Below are positions 9,808 to 17,713 of a stretch of 64,000 bases of DNA, in pieces; within the stretch, counting starts at the first letter, position 1; every line of letters starts with the position of its first letter. Source of the stretch: Streptococcus orisasini (GTDB lineage Bacteria > Bacillota > Bacilli > Lactobacillales > Streptococcaceae); contig NZ_BCLE01000010.1 in NCBI RefSeq assembly GCF_001431045.1, positions 28,869 to 92,868 on the forward strand. Direction: 5' to 3'. The position numbers were made by a program, and so were the translations under genes. The notes below the pieces were generated by a model. It saw nothing but the letters and a program-made list of their open reading frames with translations. It was not told the origin of the DNA and did not search any database.

Positions 9808-10431
9808 TCAGCCCAGACCGAATAATTTTGACAAAATGGTCGTTAAGCCCATACTATATGCCAAAATTGCCGCTGGCTTTCCCAATAGTATGATGGTTAT
9901 AAACTGTTTGTAAGTCATGCTGGTTGTCCCGGCAAGATAGCAGAGCAAATCATCTGGCGCAATCGGTAAAAAGATAGCCCAGGCGAAATATTTGGCAAAT
10001 TTACTGTCCGAATTAGTACGATGTTCATAGCTTTCAAGGAGCTTAGGACTAAAGAAAGCCTCCAAAGCAGGCCGCCCGAACCGTTTAGCAATATGAAATC
10101 CTAAAACAGAACCGGTACAAATGCCAATATAATTCCAAATAAAGCCCCAAACAGGACCAAAAATAAGAACTCCCGCCAAAGTAGAAACGCCGCCCGGCAA
10201 AATCGGAATAGCCACCTGAATAATCTGCAGCAAAATAAAAATCACTGGACTCCAAGTACCATAACCTTTCATGGCGGCACGCAGTTTTTGAACGTCTGTC
10301 AGATAACCCTTATTATAGAGATGAATGGTCAAAAGGATCATCGCTAAAATTACCAGCCAGGTAACTATGCGTAAAAACATGCGGACATACTTCAGTTTGG
10401 TTTCTGTTTTTAAGGGATTGGATTTTTTCAT
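9808..10431 (-). CDS. TVP38/TMEM64 (DedA-superfamily, SNARE-associated) membrane protein
   Basis: This 207-residue polytopic protein has a first helix at about 19-40 and a VTT-domain core with the conserved glycine-rich stretch around PGGVSTLAGVLIFG and GFIWNYIGICTGSVLGF, followed by paired C-terminal helices. The family is implicated in lipid (undecaprenyl-phosphate or phospholipid) handling and membrane homeostasis; no specific role can be assigned here. No clear Shine-Dalgarno precedes the ATG at 10431, so translation may start from a very short leader. It stands alone, separated from pyr by the pyr promoter and from rluD by a repeat-rich gap. Confidence 0.85.
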   Translation of the reverse strand: MKKSNPLKTETKLKYVRMFLRIVTWLVILAMILLTIHLYNKGYLTDVQKLRAAMKGYGTWSPVIFILLQIIQVAIPILPGGVSTLAGVLIFGPVWGFIWNYIGICTGSVLGFHIAKRFGRPALEAFFSPKLLESYEHRTNSDSKFAKYFAWAIFLPIAPDDLLCYLAGTTSMTYKQFITIILLGKPAAILAYSMGLTTILSKLFGLG

Positions 10432-10535
10432 GGTTTTATTGTAACAAAAACTTGCAAAATCTACCGCGATAAACTGTTAACTCAAAAAAAGCCGGACAAA
10501 CATGTGCTGCTGGCTGCTGCTCTGATTTTTATTTT

Positions 10536-11029
10536 ATACTCTTGAAAATTAAAACTCTCAGACTGAAGAAAAAGTCAATTTTTATTAAAAGAACTATTGT
10601 GTTACGATACTTTCCTTAGGTAGCAACTTCCTTTGGAATTTCATACCTAAGTTCAAGATACAAAGGACGTCTGCGGATAAAGGCAAAATAGGGAGTGCGC
10701 CGCGAAATCGTTAAGATTCTAGGCGGACTCATCTTTTTGCCACAATCTGCAGCCCGTATTCAATTAAGATTTTGAGCCCAAGTCTCAAAATCTCCGAACG
10801 CCAGAAATCACTCGTTTCTGGCGTTTTTGCTACAGCGGAAAGTATCTGGGACAGGATCGTTTCATTCGTCTATTTATCTTATAGATTGTGAATTGATATT
10901 ATCCTAAGATGTGTGTGCTTGTGAAATGCTAACTATAGAGTTTGTCTACAACCTGGCTATATCACTTTACCCTACCTAATTACAACCTGCAACTTGTCGC
11001 CTAGTCTATTTTTGATTTTTATTGAGTAT
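10536..11029. repeat. MITE-like repeat ends bounding a 494-bp stretch
   Basis: The left end ATACTCTTGAAAATTAAAA and the right end, which reads ATACTCAATAAAAATCAAAA on the minus strand, are inverted relatives of each other and of the ends at 41318-41430, 49689-49780 and 59479-59573. The right 100 bases (with CTGCAACTTGTCGCCTAGTC) closely resemble the right half of the 41.3-kb copy. The 494-bp span is too long for one simple copy, so this may be two degenerate copies or a copy with an insert. Confidence 0.55.
10767..10828 (+). terminator. Orphan double hairpin with plus-strand terminator
   Basis: Hairpin 1 is AGATTTTGAG/CTCAAAATCT (10767-10776, 10784-10793). Hairpin 2 is CGCCAGAAA/TTTCTGGCG (10799-10807, 10815-10823) followed directly by TTTTT. 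It is a convincing plus-strand intrinsic terminator, yet no plus-strand gene precedes it. Confidence 0.65.
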
Positions 11030-11037
11030 TAGCTTAA

Positions 11038-11925
11038 CTAACGGCGCAGCTGATCTAAGGTCTCTTGGAAAACTGCCGGCACTTCTGCAGTAAAGCGCAT
11101 TAATTGACCTGTGACAGGATGAGTAAAGGCCAGGGTTTCCGCATGAAGAAACTGTCCCTGTCCTTTGAGGGTTTTCTTAGGAGCATAAAGCGGATCTCCT
11201 GCCACTGGATGGCCGATATAGGCCATGTGAACACGAATCTGATGGGTTCTTCCGGTCTCTAAAGTCAGTCTGACCAAAGTATAATCGCCAAAACGTTCCA
11301 CAACCTGAAAATGTGTTACAGCAGGCTTGCCTTTTGCTGTCACAGCCTGCTTTTTGCGATCTTTGTCGCTGCGGCCTATCGGTGCCTCGATAACACCGCG
11401 GTCATTTGGCAGACTGCCGTGAACAATAGCCAAATACTGGCGCAATGATTTCTTTTCTTTTAGTTCATCCGCCAGAAACTGATGGGCTTGGTCATTTTTA
11501 GCGATCATCAAAAGTCCCGAAGTATCCTTATCAATGCGGTGAACAATACCCGGTCTTATCACACCGTTAATAGCAGACAAATCTTTGACATGAAAAAGCA
11601 AGGCATTAACCAGCGTTCCCGAAGGATGGCCTGCCGAAGGATGAACCACCATTCCCTGAGGTTTATTGACAACCGCAACATCAGCATCTTCATAGATAAT
11701 ATCAAGCGGCAAGTCCTGCGGCAGACAGTCCAGCAGTTCTTCCTGCGGCAGTTCATAAGTAACTACATCTCCGGCTTTAACCGCATATTTAGCTTTTTGA
11801 GCTTGGCCGTTAACCAGAACAAGCCCAGCCTTAATCTGTTCACCGGCCTGACTGCGGGACAGTTCTGTCAAATCTGCCAGAGCCTTGTCTAAGCGCGGAC
11901 CTGCTTCTTTAATGCGAATCTCCAT
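11038..11925 (-). CDS. rluD: 23S rRNA pseudouridine synthase RluD-type (RluA family)
   Basis: This 295-residue enzyme converts uridines in 23S rRNA to pseudouridine. It has an N-terminal S4 RNA-binding domain (about 10-70, [16 protein letters not shown]) and the RluA-family catalytic motif [11 protein letters not shown] with the catalytic Asp, then the C-terminal GRTHQIRVH motif. The ATG at 11925 has GGAGAGAAG upstream and overlaps the end of lspA by 17 bases; the longer frame to 11952 lacks a ribosome site. The lspA-rluD pair is common in Firmicutes. Confidence 0.94.
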   Translation of the reverse strand: MEIRIKEAGPRLDKALADLTELSRSQAGEQIKAGLVLVNGQAQKAKYAVKAGDVVTYELPQEELLDCLPQDLPLDIIYEDADVAVVNKPQGMVVHPSAGHPSGTLVNALLFHVKDLSAINGVIRPGIVHRIDKDTSGLLMIAKNDQAHQFLADELKEKKSLRQYLAIVHGSLPNDRGVIEAPIGRSDKDRKKQAVTAKGKPAVTHFQVVERFGDYTLVRLTLETGRTHQIRVHMAYIGHPVAGDPLYAPKKTLKGQGQFLHAETLAFTHPVTGQLMRFTAEVPAVFQETLDQLRR

Positions 11926-12376
11926 TTTTTTCTTCTCTCCATAGGGCAACAATCAAAAGCAGCACACCGATACTCAAATACGTATCCGCTGCATTAAATA
12001 TTGCAAAATCAACAAAATCAAGATGAACCATATCCACAACATAGCCCAGCCGCAAGCGGTCAATAAAATTGCCTATACCGCCGGAAATAATCAAAATCAA
12101 ACCAGCCAAAAGCCAGACATTGTCAGACTGTATATATTTGATAAGGTAGTAAGCCGCTGCCCCCAGCACAAGTACAGTAATAATCGTAAAGAACCACTGC
12201 TGGTTTTCTAAAATAGAAAAGGCGGCTCCCGTATTTTTCAAATAGGTGAGGCTGACCACGTTGGGAATCACATTGACGAGTTCCCCCAAGGCAATAAACT
12301 TGACAACCAGAACTTTGCTGAGCTGATCCAGCCCAACCAAAAGAAGAACGATAAAAGGCAGTAATAGTTTTCTCAT
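11909..12376 (-). CDS. lspA: Signal peptidase II (prolipoprotein signal peptidase)
   Basis: LspA cleaves the signal peptide from lipid-modified prolipoproteins, such as the two substrate-binding lipoproteins near 48 and 50 kb. The 155 residues form four membrane helices, and both catalytic aspartate regions are visible ([16 protein letters not shown] and [12 protein letters not shown]). AAGGAG lies 5 bases before ATG. It sits 9 bases after the LysR gene and overlaps rluD, suggesting one transcript. Confidence 0.97.
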   Translation of the reverse strand: MRKLLLPFIVLLLVGLDQLSKVLVVKFIALGELVNVIPNVVSLTYLKNTGAAFSILENQQWFFTIITVLVLGAAAYYLIKYIQSDNVWLLAGLILIISGGIGNFIDRLRLGYVVDMVHLDFVDFAIFNAADTYLSIGVLLLIVALWREEKNGDSH

Positions 12377-12385
12377 AGGTTCTCC

Positions 12386-13291
12386 TTAAGGCTTATAGGT
12401 TTCAAAATAATTAAACATAACATTGATAAACTTCAGAGCACACGTTGATAAGGCTGTACTGCTGCGTCTGACATAGACCATGCGGTTATCCAGCTTATCA
12501 TCCAAAGGAATGACTGTAATGCCGTTGACACTGCGGCTGTCTAAAAATCCTGAGCCAGTCGCATAGGCGTCCGTCCGCTCCAAAATCCCATTGAGAGTTG
12601 CCCGGTCAGTAACATTGTAAATCAAGGAACTGCCAGAGGTATCAACCAGATTTTCAGAATAATAAAGATATTCATCTTTTTCCTGAGTGAAGCGAACCGT
12701 CTCAAGCCCTTCTAAATCTTCCATGGTCAAAATATCTTTTTGAGCCAGAGGATGGTCTTGACGCAGGTAAATATGCGTTTTAAAGGGAATCATTTCGACA
12801 AATTCCAGACCCAGCTTATCCATTTTCTGCAAAATACCCTTACGATTTTGCTGGTTCATGTAAATAATACCGATTTCGCTGTGGCCCTCAGACACTTCAT
12901 CTAAAATCTGAGCCGTTGTCGTTTCAAAAATCCGAAAGTCCTTATATTCCGGATACTGCTTGGAAAAGCTTGTCAGCAGAGGCGGCAGAAAGTCATAGTG
13001 CTGACTGGCTACCGAAAATTGATTTTTATCACTGTCCGGCTTAGCATAGCGCTTCTCAAAGGAATCAAAACTCTTAACGACTTCCAGTGACTTTTCATAA
13101 AAAGTCAGCCCCTGACTGGTTAGAACTGCCCCTGTTGTCGTTCGTGTAAAAATTTTAAAACCCAGCTCTTGCTCCAAATCCTTGACAGCGACAGACAGGC
13201 TGGGCTGACTGACAAAAAGTTTGGCAGCTGCCTCGCGAAAGGTCCCGCTGTTCGCAATAGCCACCACATATCGTAATTGCTGAATGTTCAT
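12386..13291 (-). CDS. cpsY: LysR-family transcriptional regulator (CpsY/MtaR type)
   Basis: This 301-residue regulator has an N-terminal winged helix-turn-helix (about 1-60, with FREAAAKLFVSQPSLSVAVKDLE) and a LysR effector domain (about 90-295). The wording of both domains, and its place before lspA-rluD, fit the streptococcal CpsY/MtaR group, which in other streptococci controls methionine uptake and cell-surface properties; that identity is from memory of the family, not a search. A -10 box (TATAAT at 13324-13329) and a palindrome at 13335-13359 lie upstream. LysR regulators commonly control the divergent gene, which here is the glucan-binding repeat protein. Confidence 0.85.
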   Translation of the reverse strand: MNIQQLRYVVAIANSGTFREAAAKLFVSQPSLSVAVKDLEQELGFKIFTRTTTGAVLTSQGLTFYEKSLEVVKSFDSFEKRYAKPDSDKNQFSVASQHYDFLPPLLTSFSKQYPEYKDFRIFETTTAQILDEVSEGHSEIGIIYMNQQNRKGILQKMDKLGLEFVEMIPFKTHIYLRQDHPLAQKDILTMEDLEGLETVRFTQEKDEYLYYSENLVDTSGSSLIYNVTDRATLNGILERTDAYATGSGFLDSRSVNGITVIPLDDKLDNRMVYVRRSSTALSTCALKFINVMFNYFETYKP

Positions 13292-13629
13292 GATACTACT
13301 TTCTTTTTTTAACTGCTGTTTCTATTATACAATAAAAATCACACTTTACGCGTGATTTTCGCTTATTATCTTTGTTGAGCAGGCAGTTAGTGTTTTCCGG
13401 CATGTCAGCCACCTGGCATTTCTGCTGCCAGCTTCATATACACAATGATAAAAAAAGAAGATGGCTGCCTAAAAGATAACTGCAGATACAGTTTTTTGAC
13501 AAACAAGCGTCATCATCTCAGCAGCATTACAGATAACTATCATTTCCAGTCATTAAGAAGCAAAGCCTAAGCAGCGTGCTATAATAAAGGTGTTGCCCAG
13601 CACTTTGCTTTAAAAGAAAAGAGGTTTTT
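13292..13629. promoter_or_regulatory. Divergent promoter region between cpsY and the glucan-binding gene
   Basis: On the minus strand a TATAAT at 13324-13329 serves cpsY. Just upstream is a perfect 8-bp inverted repeat, AAAATCAC-N9-GTGATTTT (13335-13359), a candidate operator for autoregulation. On the plus strand TATAAT at 13580-13585 serves the glucan-binding gene, without a good -35 box, as expected for an activated promoter. Nothing coding was seen. Confidence 0.55.
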
Positions 13630-15417
13630 ATGATAAGACAAACTCACTTTAGACCGTATAAGGGAAAAATCAAGAAACACAGAACCTTCATCATGAGCGC
13701 AGCAGCAGTTCTTCTGGGCTCCTTAGCCGCTCCGGTTTTGGCTGAAGACAAGGCGCCTGCACAAAACGGTCCTGCTGTCAGCCAAACGAGTGAAACAGTT
13801 TCTGAAGCCACCTCTGCTGACTCTTCAAATTCCGACTCAATGACAGACTCAACATCAGGCCAAACGACAGTTTCTGAGCAAGCAAGCGAGAGTCAAGCAT
13901 CAAGCGCTTTTCAAGAGGACAGCCAAAATCAAACAACTGCCACCACAGCTGAAACAACAGCTACAGGCAGTGAAACACAACACCCTTCTGCTGCAGGAAC
14001 CAATCAAGTTTCTCAAGAGCACACATCTGCTTCTTCTCAGCCGCAAACAGCTGAAAAAACAAAGCAGACATCTGCTGAAACAAGGGGCTTTGTCACTAGA
14101 GATGACGGGAAAACCTATTATATCAATCAAGAAGGCCAGAAGCTTACAGGCTTTCAGACGATTGATGGTAAGACCTATTATTTTTCAGCAGACGGAAGCC
14201 TGCAAAAGGACCGGCTCATTACTGTAAACAATGACGTCTACTATATTGATTCACAGGGGCAGCCCGCTGTCAGTCAATTTATTAACAAAGCAGGCAGCTT
14301 CTATTATCTTGACGAAGACGGAAAAGCTCTAACAGGCTGGCAGACAATCGACGGCAAACAGCTTTACTTCGCTGAAAAAAACAGACCTCGAACAGCCGCT
14401 CAGTACAAGGGCAGCATGTACACGATTGATGGTGACAAGTATTATTTTGATAAAGACAGCGGAGAACTGTGGACTAACCGCTTTGTCTACTATATAGGTA
14501 ATTGGTACTATCTTGACAGCCAGGGAAGGGCAGTCACAGGTTATCAAACCATTGACCAACAACCTTATTATTTTGACAATGATGGCAAGCAGTTAAAAGG
14601 CATTGGCTATGATAAAGATGGACAGCTGATTTTAACTGATTACAACAGCGGAGTTATCCTCAAACAAAAGATAGAAAATAAAAAATTCTATCAAAAGAAT
14701 AATAATTGGTACTACCTTGACGAAAACAATCAATTTGCTACAGGCTGGCAGACCATCAATGGACAAAAGCTTTATTTCAACAGTGATGGCAGTCAGGTTA
14801 AAGGAAAAATGATTAGTCTCGATGGCAAAAAATATTACTTTGACCCAGACAGCGGAGAAATGTGGACAAATCGCTTTGTTAGTCAGTCACAATACAATGA
14901 GCGATACAGCAGCTACTTCAACGTTTGGTATTACTTAGGAGCTGACGGTGCCGCTGTTACGGGCAAACAAACCATTGATGGCAAGCAGCTTTATTTCTAT
15001 TCTGACAGCTGGCAGGCCAAGAATCAGCTAATCCGGAAAAATAACAAATTTTATTACTTTGATCCGGACAGTGGAGAAATGTGGACAAATCGTTTTGTAT
15101 ACATTACGCCTTCCAATAATTATTACTATCAACCTTATTATAAAGGCTGGCTCTATCTAGGAGCTGACGGCGCTGCTGTTACCGGCTGGCAAACTATTGA
15201 TGGCAAAGTTTTATATTTCCTGCCATCTTATGATAGTAAGCTGGGCTATTATTATCAAGAGGCCGGACAGATTAAAGATAAGCTCCTTGAAATTGATGGC
15301 AGCCTCTACTATTTTGATCCGGATACCGGCGAAATGTGGACTAACCGAACCTTAACATATAGAGGAAATACCTATCAAATCGGGGCTGATGGCAAAGCTG
15401 TTCTTCAACAACCCTAA
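13630..15417 (+). CDS. Secreted glucan-binding-type repeat protein (GbpA/Gtf-repeat family)
   Basis: This 595-residue exported protein has a long signal peptide (basic to residue 18, hydrophobic 19-34, likely cleavage after A38 in PVLA-ED). A Ser/Thr/Gln-rich linker follows (about 40-150), then repeats filling the rest. Each larger unit combines WYYLD..G.A.TG.QTIDG, a YYF/LYF strand, and YYFDPDSGEMWTNRFV; about six are visible, with gaps in spacing and inserts rich in Tyr. This is the cell-wall/glucan-binding repeat type of glucosyltransferases and GbpA. There is no glucosyltransferase catalytic domain and no LPXTG, so it is probably free or held to glucan. The start has AGAGG at 5 bases. It could be a GbpA-like adhesin or a dextranase-inhibitor-like protein; I cannot tell which. 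Confidence 0.88.
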   Translation: MIRQTHFRPYKGKIKKHRTFIMSAAAVLLGSLAAPVLAEDKAPAQNGPAVSQTSETVSEATSADSSNSDSMTDSTSGQTTVSEQASESQASSAFQEDSQNQTTATTAETTATGSETQHPSAAGTNQVSQEHTSASSQPQTAEKTKQTSAETRGFVTRDDGKTYYINQEGQKLTGFQTIDGKTYYFSADGSLQKDRLITVNNDVYYIDSQGQPAVSQFINKAGSFYYLDEDGKALTGWQTIDGKQLYFAEKNRPRTAAQYKGSMYTIDGDKYYFDKDSGELWTNRFVYYIGNWYYLDSQGRAVTGYQTIDQQPYYFDNDGKQLKGIGYDKDGQLILTDYNSGVILKQKIENKKFYQKNNNWYYLDENNQFATGWQTINGQKLYFNSDGSQVKGKMISLDGKKYYFDPDSGEMWTNRFVSQSQYNERYSSYFNVWYYLGADGAAVTGKQTIDGKQLYFYSDSWQAKNQLIRKNNKFYYFDPDSGEMWTNRFVYITPSNNYYYQPYYKGWLYLGADGAAVTGWQTIDGKVLYFLPSYDSKLGYYYQEAGQIKDKLLEIDGSLYYFDPDTGEMWTNRTLTYRGNTYQIGADGKAVLQQP

Positions 15418-15489
15418 CATGTTTTTGAATCACGTCTTCCTTGTATAGCAAGAACGTTGATCTTTGATAGCATTGCTTTTCTAATAAAC

Positions 15490-15527
15490 AAAAAGAAAAT
15501 GAGCGTTTTTGTCTCATTTTCTTTTTA
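15490..15527. terminator. Bidirectional terminator
   Basis: Arms AAAAAGAAAATGAG (15490-15503) and CTCATTTTCTTTTT (15513-15526) form a hairpin with T-runs on both strands. It sits between the convergent glucan-binding gene and the HTH gene and can serve both. Confidence 0.85.
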
Positions 15528-15529
15528 CT

Positions 15530-15733
15530 TTAATCCGGTCGATATTCCAAGATATCCCCTGGTTGACAATCTAACTCTTTACAGATGGCTTCTAAGGTTG
15601 AAAATCGTACTGCCTTTGCTTTTCCTGTTTTCAAAATGGAGAGATTGGCAGGAGTGATTCCGATTTTTTCTGCCAAATCCCCTGAGCGCATCTTTTTCTT
15701 AGCGAGTTCCACATCTAAATTAACTACAATCAT
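15530..15733 (-). CDS. Small XRE/Cro-CI helix-turn-helix regulator (YozG type)
   Basis: This 67-residue protein is almost entirely one HTH domain (LAEKIGITPANLSILKTGKAKAVRFSTLEAICKELDCQPGDIL). It is the size of YozG-like regulators. It lies 9 bases after a DUF2975 membrane protein gene, a pairing seen repeatedly in Firmicutes, and probably represses the shared promoter at 16303-16330; this role is inference. Confidence 0.88.
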   Translation of the reverse strand: MIVVNLDVELAKKKMRSGDLAEKIGITPANLSILKTGKAKAVRFSTLEAICKELDCQPGDILEYRPD

Positions 15734-15742
15734 AGTTCACCT

Positions 15743-16255
15743 CTATATCGTAAATTCATTTTCTTCGGCAATGGCATTGGCTTTAGCTAATACCTGTGAG
15801 AAAATCCAAACGATGAAGGCCATGATGAGCATGGTGATGTTGACGTTCAAGGTCACTCCTGTTTGGCTAGTAACAGGTAAGAGAGAATACAGGGCTACTA
15901 CATAGGATGTGCGCTTAACTAGGTCAACATTTTCTATGACAAAAACCTTATCCACCAATAGATTGTCTAAGAGGCGCCTAACCAAGCGAAAGATGTAATA
16001 TAGGACAAAGAGAGACACAACCAACAGAGTTGTTTTAATGAGAACTTCTTCAGTTGACATGAAACTTAATCCCTTGGCCGAGATAATAACTCCTTCTTTT
16101 TTATCAACAAATTTCATTAAGAAGTCAAGCACTGGTTCTTTGAAAATCAGAGCCAATACACCTGTGAGAGCTGTAATCCCAGCCAATAATAAGGTTAAAA
16201 TAGAGAGAGCCTTGACGATACCTCTTGCCATTTTAATGATGTTTGAATTTTCCAT
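15743..16255 (-). CDS. DUF2975-family membrane protein
   Basis: This 170-residue protein has four predicted helices (about 10-35, 70-95 with LLVVSLFVLYYIFRLV, 113-135 and 138-158) and a charged loop containing DKKEG. The DUF2975/HTH gene pair is widespread, but its function is not established. It is the promoter-proximal gene of the two-gene operon. Confidence 0.8.
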   Translation of the reverse strand: MENSNIIKMARGIVKALSILTLLLAGITALTGVLALIFKEPVLDFLMKFVDKKEGVIISAKGLSFMSTEEVLIKTTLLVVSLFVLYYIFRLVRRLLDNLLVDKVFVIENVDLVKRTSYVVALYSLLPVTSQTGVTLNVNITMLIMAFIVWIFSQVLAKANAIAEENEFTI

Positions 16256-16302
16256 GATTAAACTCCTTTTTTAATAATTTTTTATCGTTTATCAACAATT
16301 AC

Positions 16303-16330
16303 AGTATATCATATAAATTTCCTTTGTCAA
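16303..16330 (-). promoter_or_regulatory. Promoter of the DUF2975-HTH pair
   Basis: TTGACA (16325-16330) and TATACT (16303-16308) are spaced by 16 bases on the minus strand. Related AACGATAA/TTATCGTTTA motifs lie on both sides (near 16284 and 16348) and are candidate repressor sites. Confidence 0.75.
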
Positions 16331-16373
16331 CATTTTTTTATTAAAAAACGATAATTTTTTAATAAAAAGCATT

Positions 16374-16414
16374 AAAGACCCACACTGGAATTTATGTTTC
16401 TAGTGTGGGTCTTT
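16374..16414. terminator. Strong hairpin between rpmA and the DUF2975 operon
   Basis: AAAGACCCACACT (16374-16386) pairs perfectly with AGTGTGGGTCTTT (16402-16414). It has short T-tracts in both directions and could stop read-through from the ribosomal-protein operon. Confidence 0.65.
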
Positions 16415-16491
16415 AATTTTGCTCTTATTTGCAGATAAATTCCACTTGCTCTCTCTCTTCATAAATTCTATCAAATATGACTGTATATGAA

Positions 16492-16515
16492 AAAGCCTGC
16501 TTGACAAGCAGACCT
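16492..16515 (-). terminator. Terminator of the rplU-prp-rpmA operon
   Basis: On the minus strand GGTCTGCTTG-TCAAGCAGGC forms a hairpin followed by TTTTT, just after the rpmA stop. Confidence 0.75.
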
Positions 16516-16523
16516 TATCTTGT

Positions 16524-16817
16524 TTATTTTGCGATTGGGTAAACAGAAACTTGTTTTTTATCGCGTCCTTTACGTTCGAAACGTACGACACCTTCTACTT
16601 TAGCAAAAAGGGTATCATCTCCGCCGCGACCTACATTAGCTCCTGGATGGATATGAGTTCCGCGCTGACGGTAAAGGATAGAACCGCCTGTAACAGTTTG
16701 GCCATCAGCAGCTTTAGCACCGAGGCGCTTGCTTTCAGAATCACGTCCGTTAGATGTAGAACCGCCACCTTTTTTATGGGCGAAAAGTTGCAAGTTAGCA
16801 AGATTCATTTTTAACAT
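16524..16817 (-). CDS. rpmA: 50S ribosomal protein bL27
   Basis: This 97-residue L27 carries the Firmicute N-terminal extension LANLQLF before [14 protein letters not shown]. The extension must be removed because mature L27 reaches the peptidyl-transferase centre. The protease that does so, Prp, is encoded just upstream. The GAGAGGA ribosome site is about 10 bases before the chosen ATG; an internal ATG three codons later (MNLANL) is also possible. Confidence 0.98.
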   Translation of the reverse strand: MLKMNLANLQLFAHKKGGGSTSNGRDSESKRLGAKAADGQTVTGGSILYRQRGTHIHPGANVGRGGDDTLFAKVEGVVRFERKGRDKKQVSVYPIAK

Positions 16818-16838
16818 AATGTTGTGTCCTCTCTTATT

Positions 16839-17174
16839 TTATTGAGTGATAACCTTGACTGCCACAAATTCCGGAGAATTTTCAGCAAGATTGGTTATCC
16901 CTAAGAGAAAGGCTTCAAATAATAATTGCACTTTCTCATTTGATTTGTTGGCTATATGTGATAAATCAATCTTCATATAACCGCCGTCAATCTCATCCAT
17001 TTGTAAATGAACTGTGCAGTCTGCTAAAACCTCCAAGGCGTTAACCAAGTTGATTGACAAAGTCGAAACAGCTGCGCATACGATATCAAAGCCATATTCC
17101 CCGCTTCCGGCATGACCAGTCAGCTCAGCACTTTCCAGCAAGCTCTTACGGCGAATAAAAGTCACCTGAATCAT
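16839..17174 (-). CDS. prp: Ribosomal-processing cysteine protease Prp
   Basis: Prp cleaves the N-terminal extension of bL27. The 111 residues have the family His-Cys pair, H21 in TGHAGSGEYGFD and C33 in DIVCAAVS, in the flexible active-site loop. It lies between rplU and rpmA, the invariant Firmicute arrangement, so substrate and protease are co-expressed. Older annotations call it YsxB. Confidence 0.95.
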   Translation of the reverse strand: MIQVTFIRRKSLLESAELTGHAGSGEYGFDIVCAAVSTLSINLVNALEVLADCTVHLQMDEIDGGYMKIDLSHIANKSNEKVQLLFEAFLLGITNLAENSPEFVAVKVITQ

Positions 17175-17185
17175 ATCAGCTCAAT

Positions 17186-17500
17186 TTAAGCATTGATAGC
17201 TTTGATAACAACTTTAGTATAAGGCTGACGATGACCTTGTTTGCGGTGGCTGCCTTTTTTAGGTTTGTATTTAAAAGTAACAACCTTCTTTTGTTTTCCT
17301 TGTTTTTCAACAGTTCCAACAACAGTAGCCCCTTCAACAACTGGAGTACCAACCTTAGTTGCTTCTCCACCAACAAGAACAACTTGATCAAATGTTACTT
17401 CTGCTCCAGCTTCAGCGTCAAGTTTTTCAACGTAGATTGCTTGACCGACTTCAACTTTAACTTGTTTTCCGCCAGTTTTAATGATTGCGTATGTGCTCAT
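17186..17500 (-). CDS. rplU: 50S ribosomal protein bL21
   Basis: This 104-residue L21 ([14 protein letters not shown] at the N-terminus, [14 protein letters not shown] near the C-terminus) has the normal length. An excellent AGGAGG lies before ATG. It is the first gene of the rplU-prp-rpmA operon and is preceded by a structured leader. Confidence 0.98.
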   Translation of the reverse strand: MSTYAIIKTGGKQVKVEVGQAIYVEKLDAEAGAEVTFDQVVLVGGEATKVGTPVVEGATVVGTVEKQGKQKKVVTFKYKPKKGSHRKQGHRQPYTKVVIKAINA

Positions 17501-17630
17501 TATGCACCTCCTATAAGATTTTTTGTTCGAGGAAATTCCTCTGTGAAGACTCGCCTAAATCGTGAGCGCCAATCGCTACTTATCCAACGATTTTCGTGCG
17601 GTTGCACAGGATGTGCATTTAGTCAACTTT
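17501..17630 (-). ncRNA. L21 leader (cis-regulatory 5' UTR of rplU)
   Basis: About 130 bases separate the promoter from rplU and contain several pairing segments (for example GCAACCGCACG and CGATTTAGGCGAG on the minus strand). Position and size fit the Firmicute L21 leader RNA, thought to mediate autoregulation by L21. I assign it from context and did not test a covariance model. Confidence 0.6.
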
Positions 17631-17633
17631 TAC

Positions 17634-17662
17634 ATTATAGCACAGTCATCTGAGTATTTCAA
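17634..17662 (-). promoter_or_regulatory. Promoter of the rplU operon
   Basis: TTGAAA (17657-17662), a 17-base spacer and TATAAT (17634-17639) with an upstream TG form a strong housekeeping promoter. Confidence 0.88.
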
Positions 17663-17713
17663 GGATAATCATTAAATTATTTAGCCAGCTAATCCTCCCC
17701 CTTCATTATTTTC

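Larger units (their letters stand above)
10432..11037. other. 606-base gene-free region with repeats and orphan hairpins
   Basis: No credible coding sequence was found. It contains ends related to the MITE-like repeat family (left end at 10536, right end at 11029) and two hairpins at 10767-10828, the second with a plus-strand U-run. Confidence 0.75.

Noticed and set aside
13900..14130. Minus-strand Cys/Ser-rich frame inside the glucan-binding gene
   Set aside because: It is the reverse shadow of the Ser/Thr/Gln-rich linker codons; no ribosome site or promoter.
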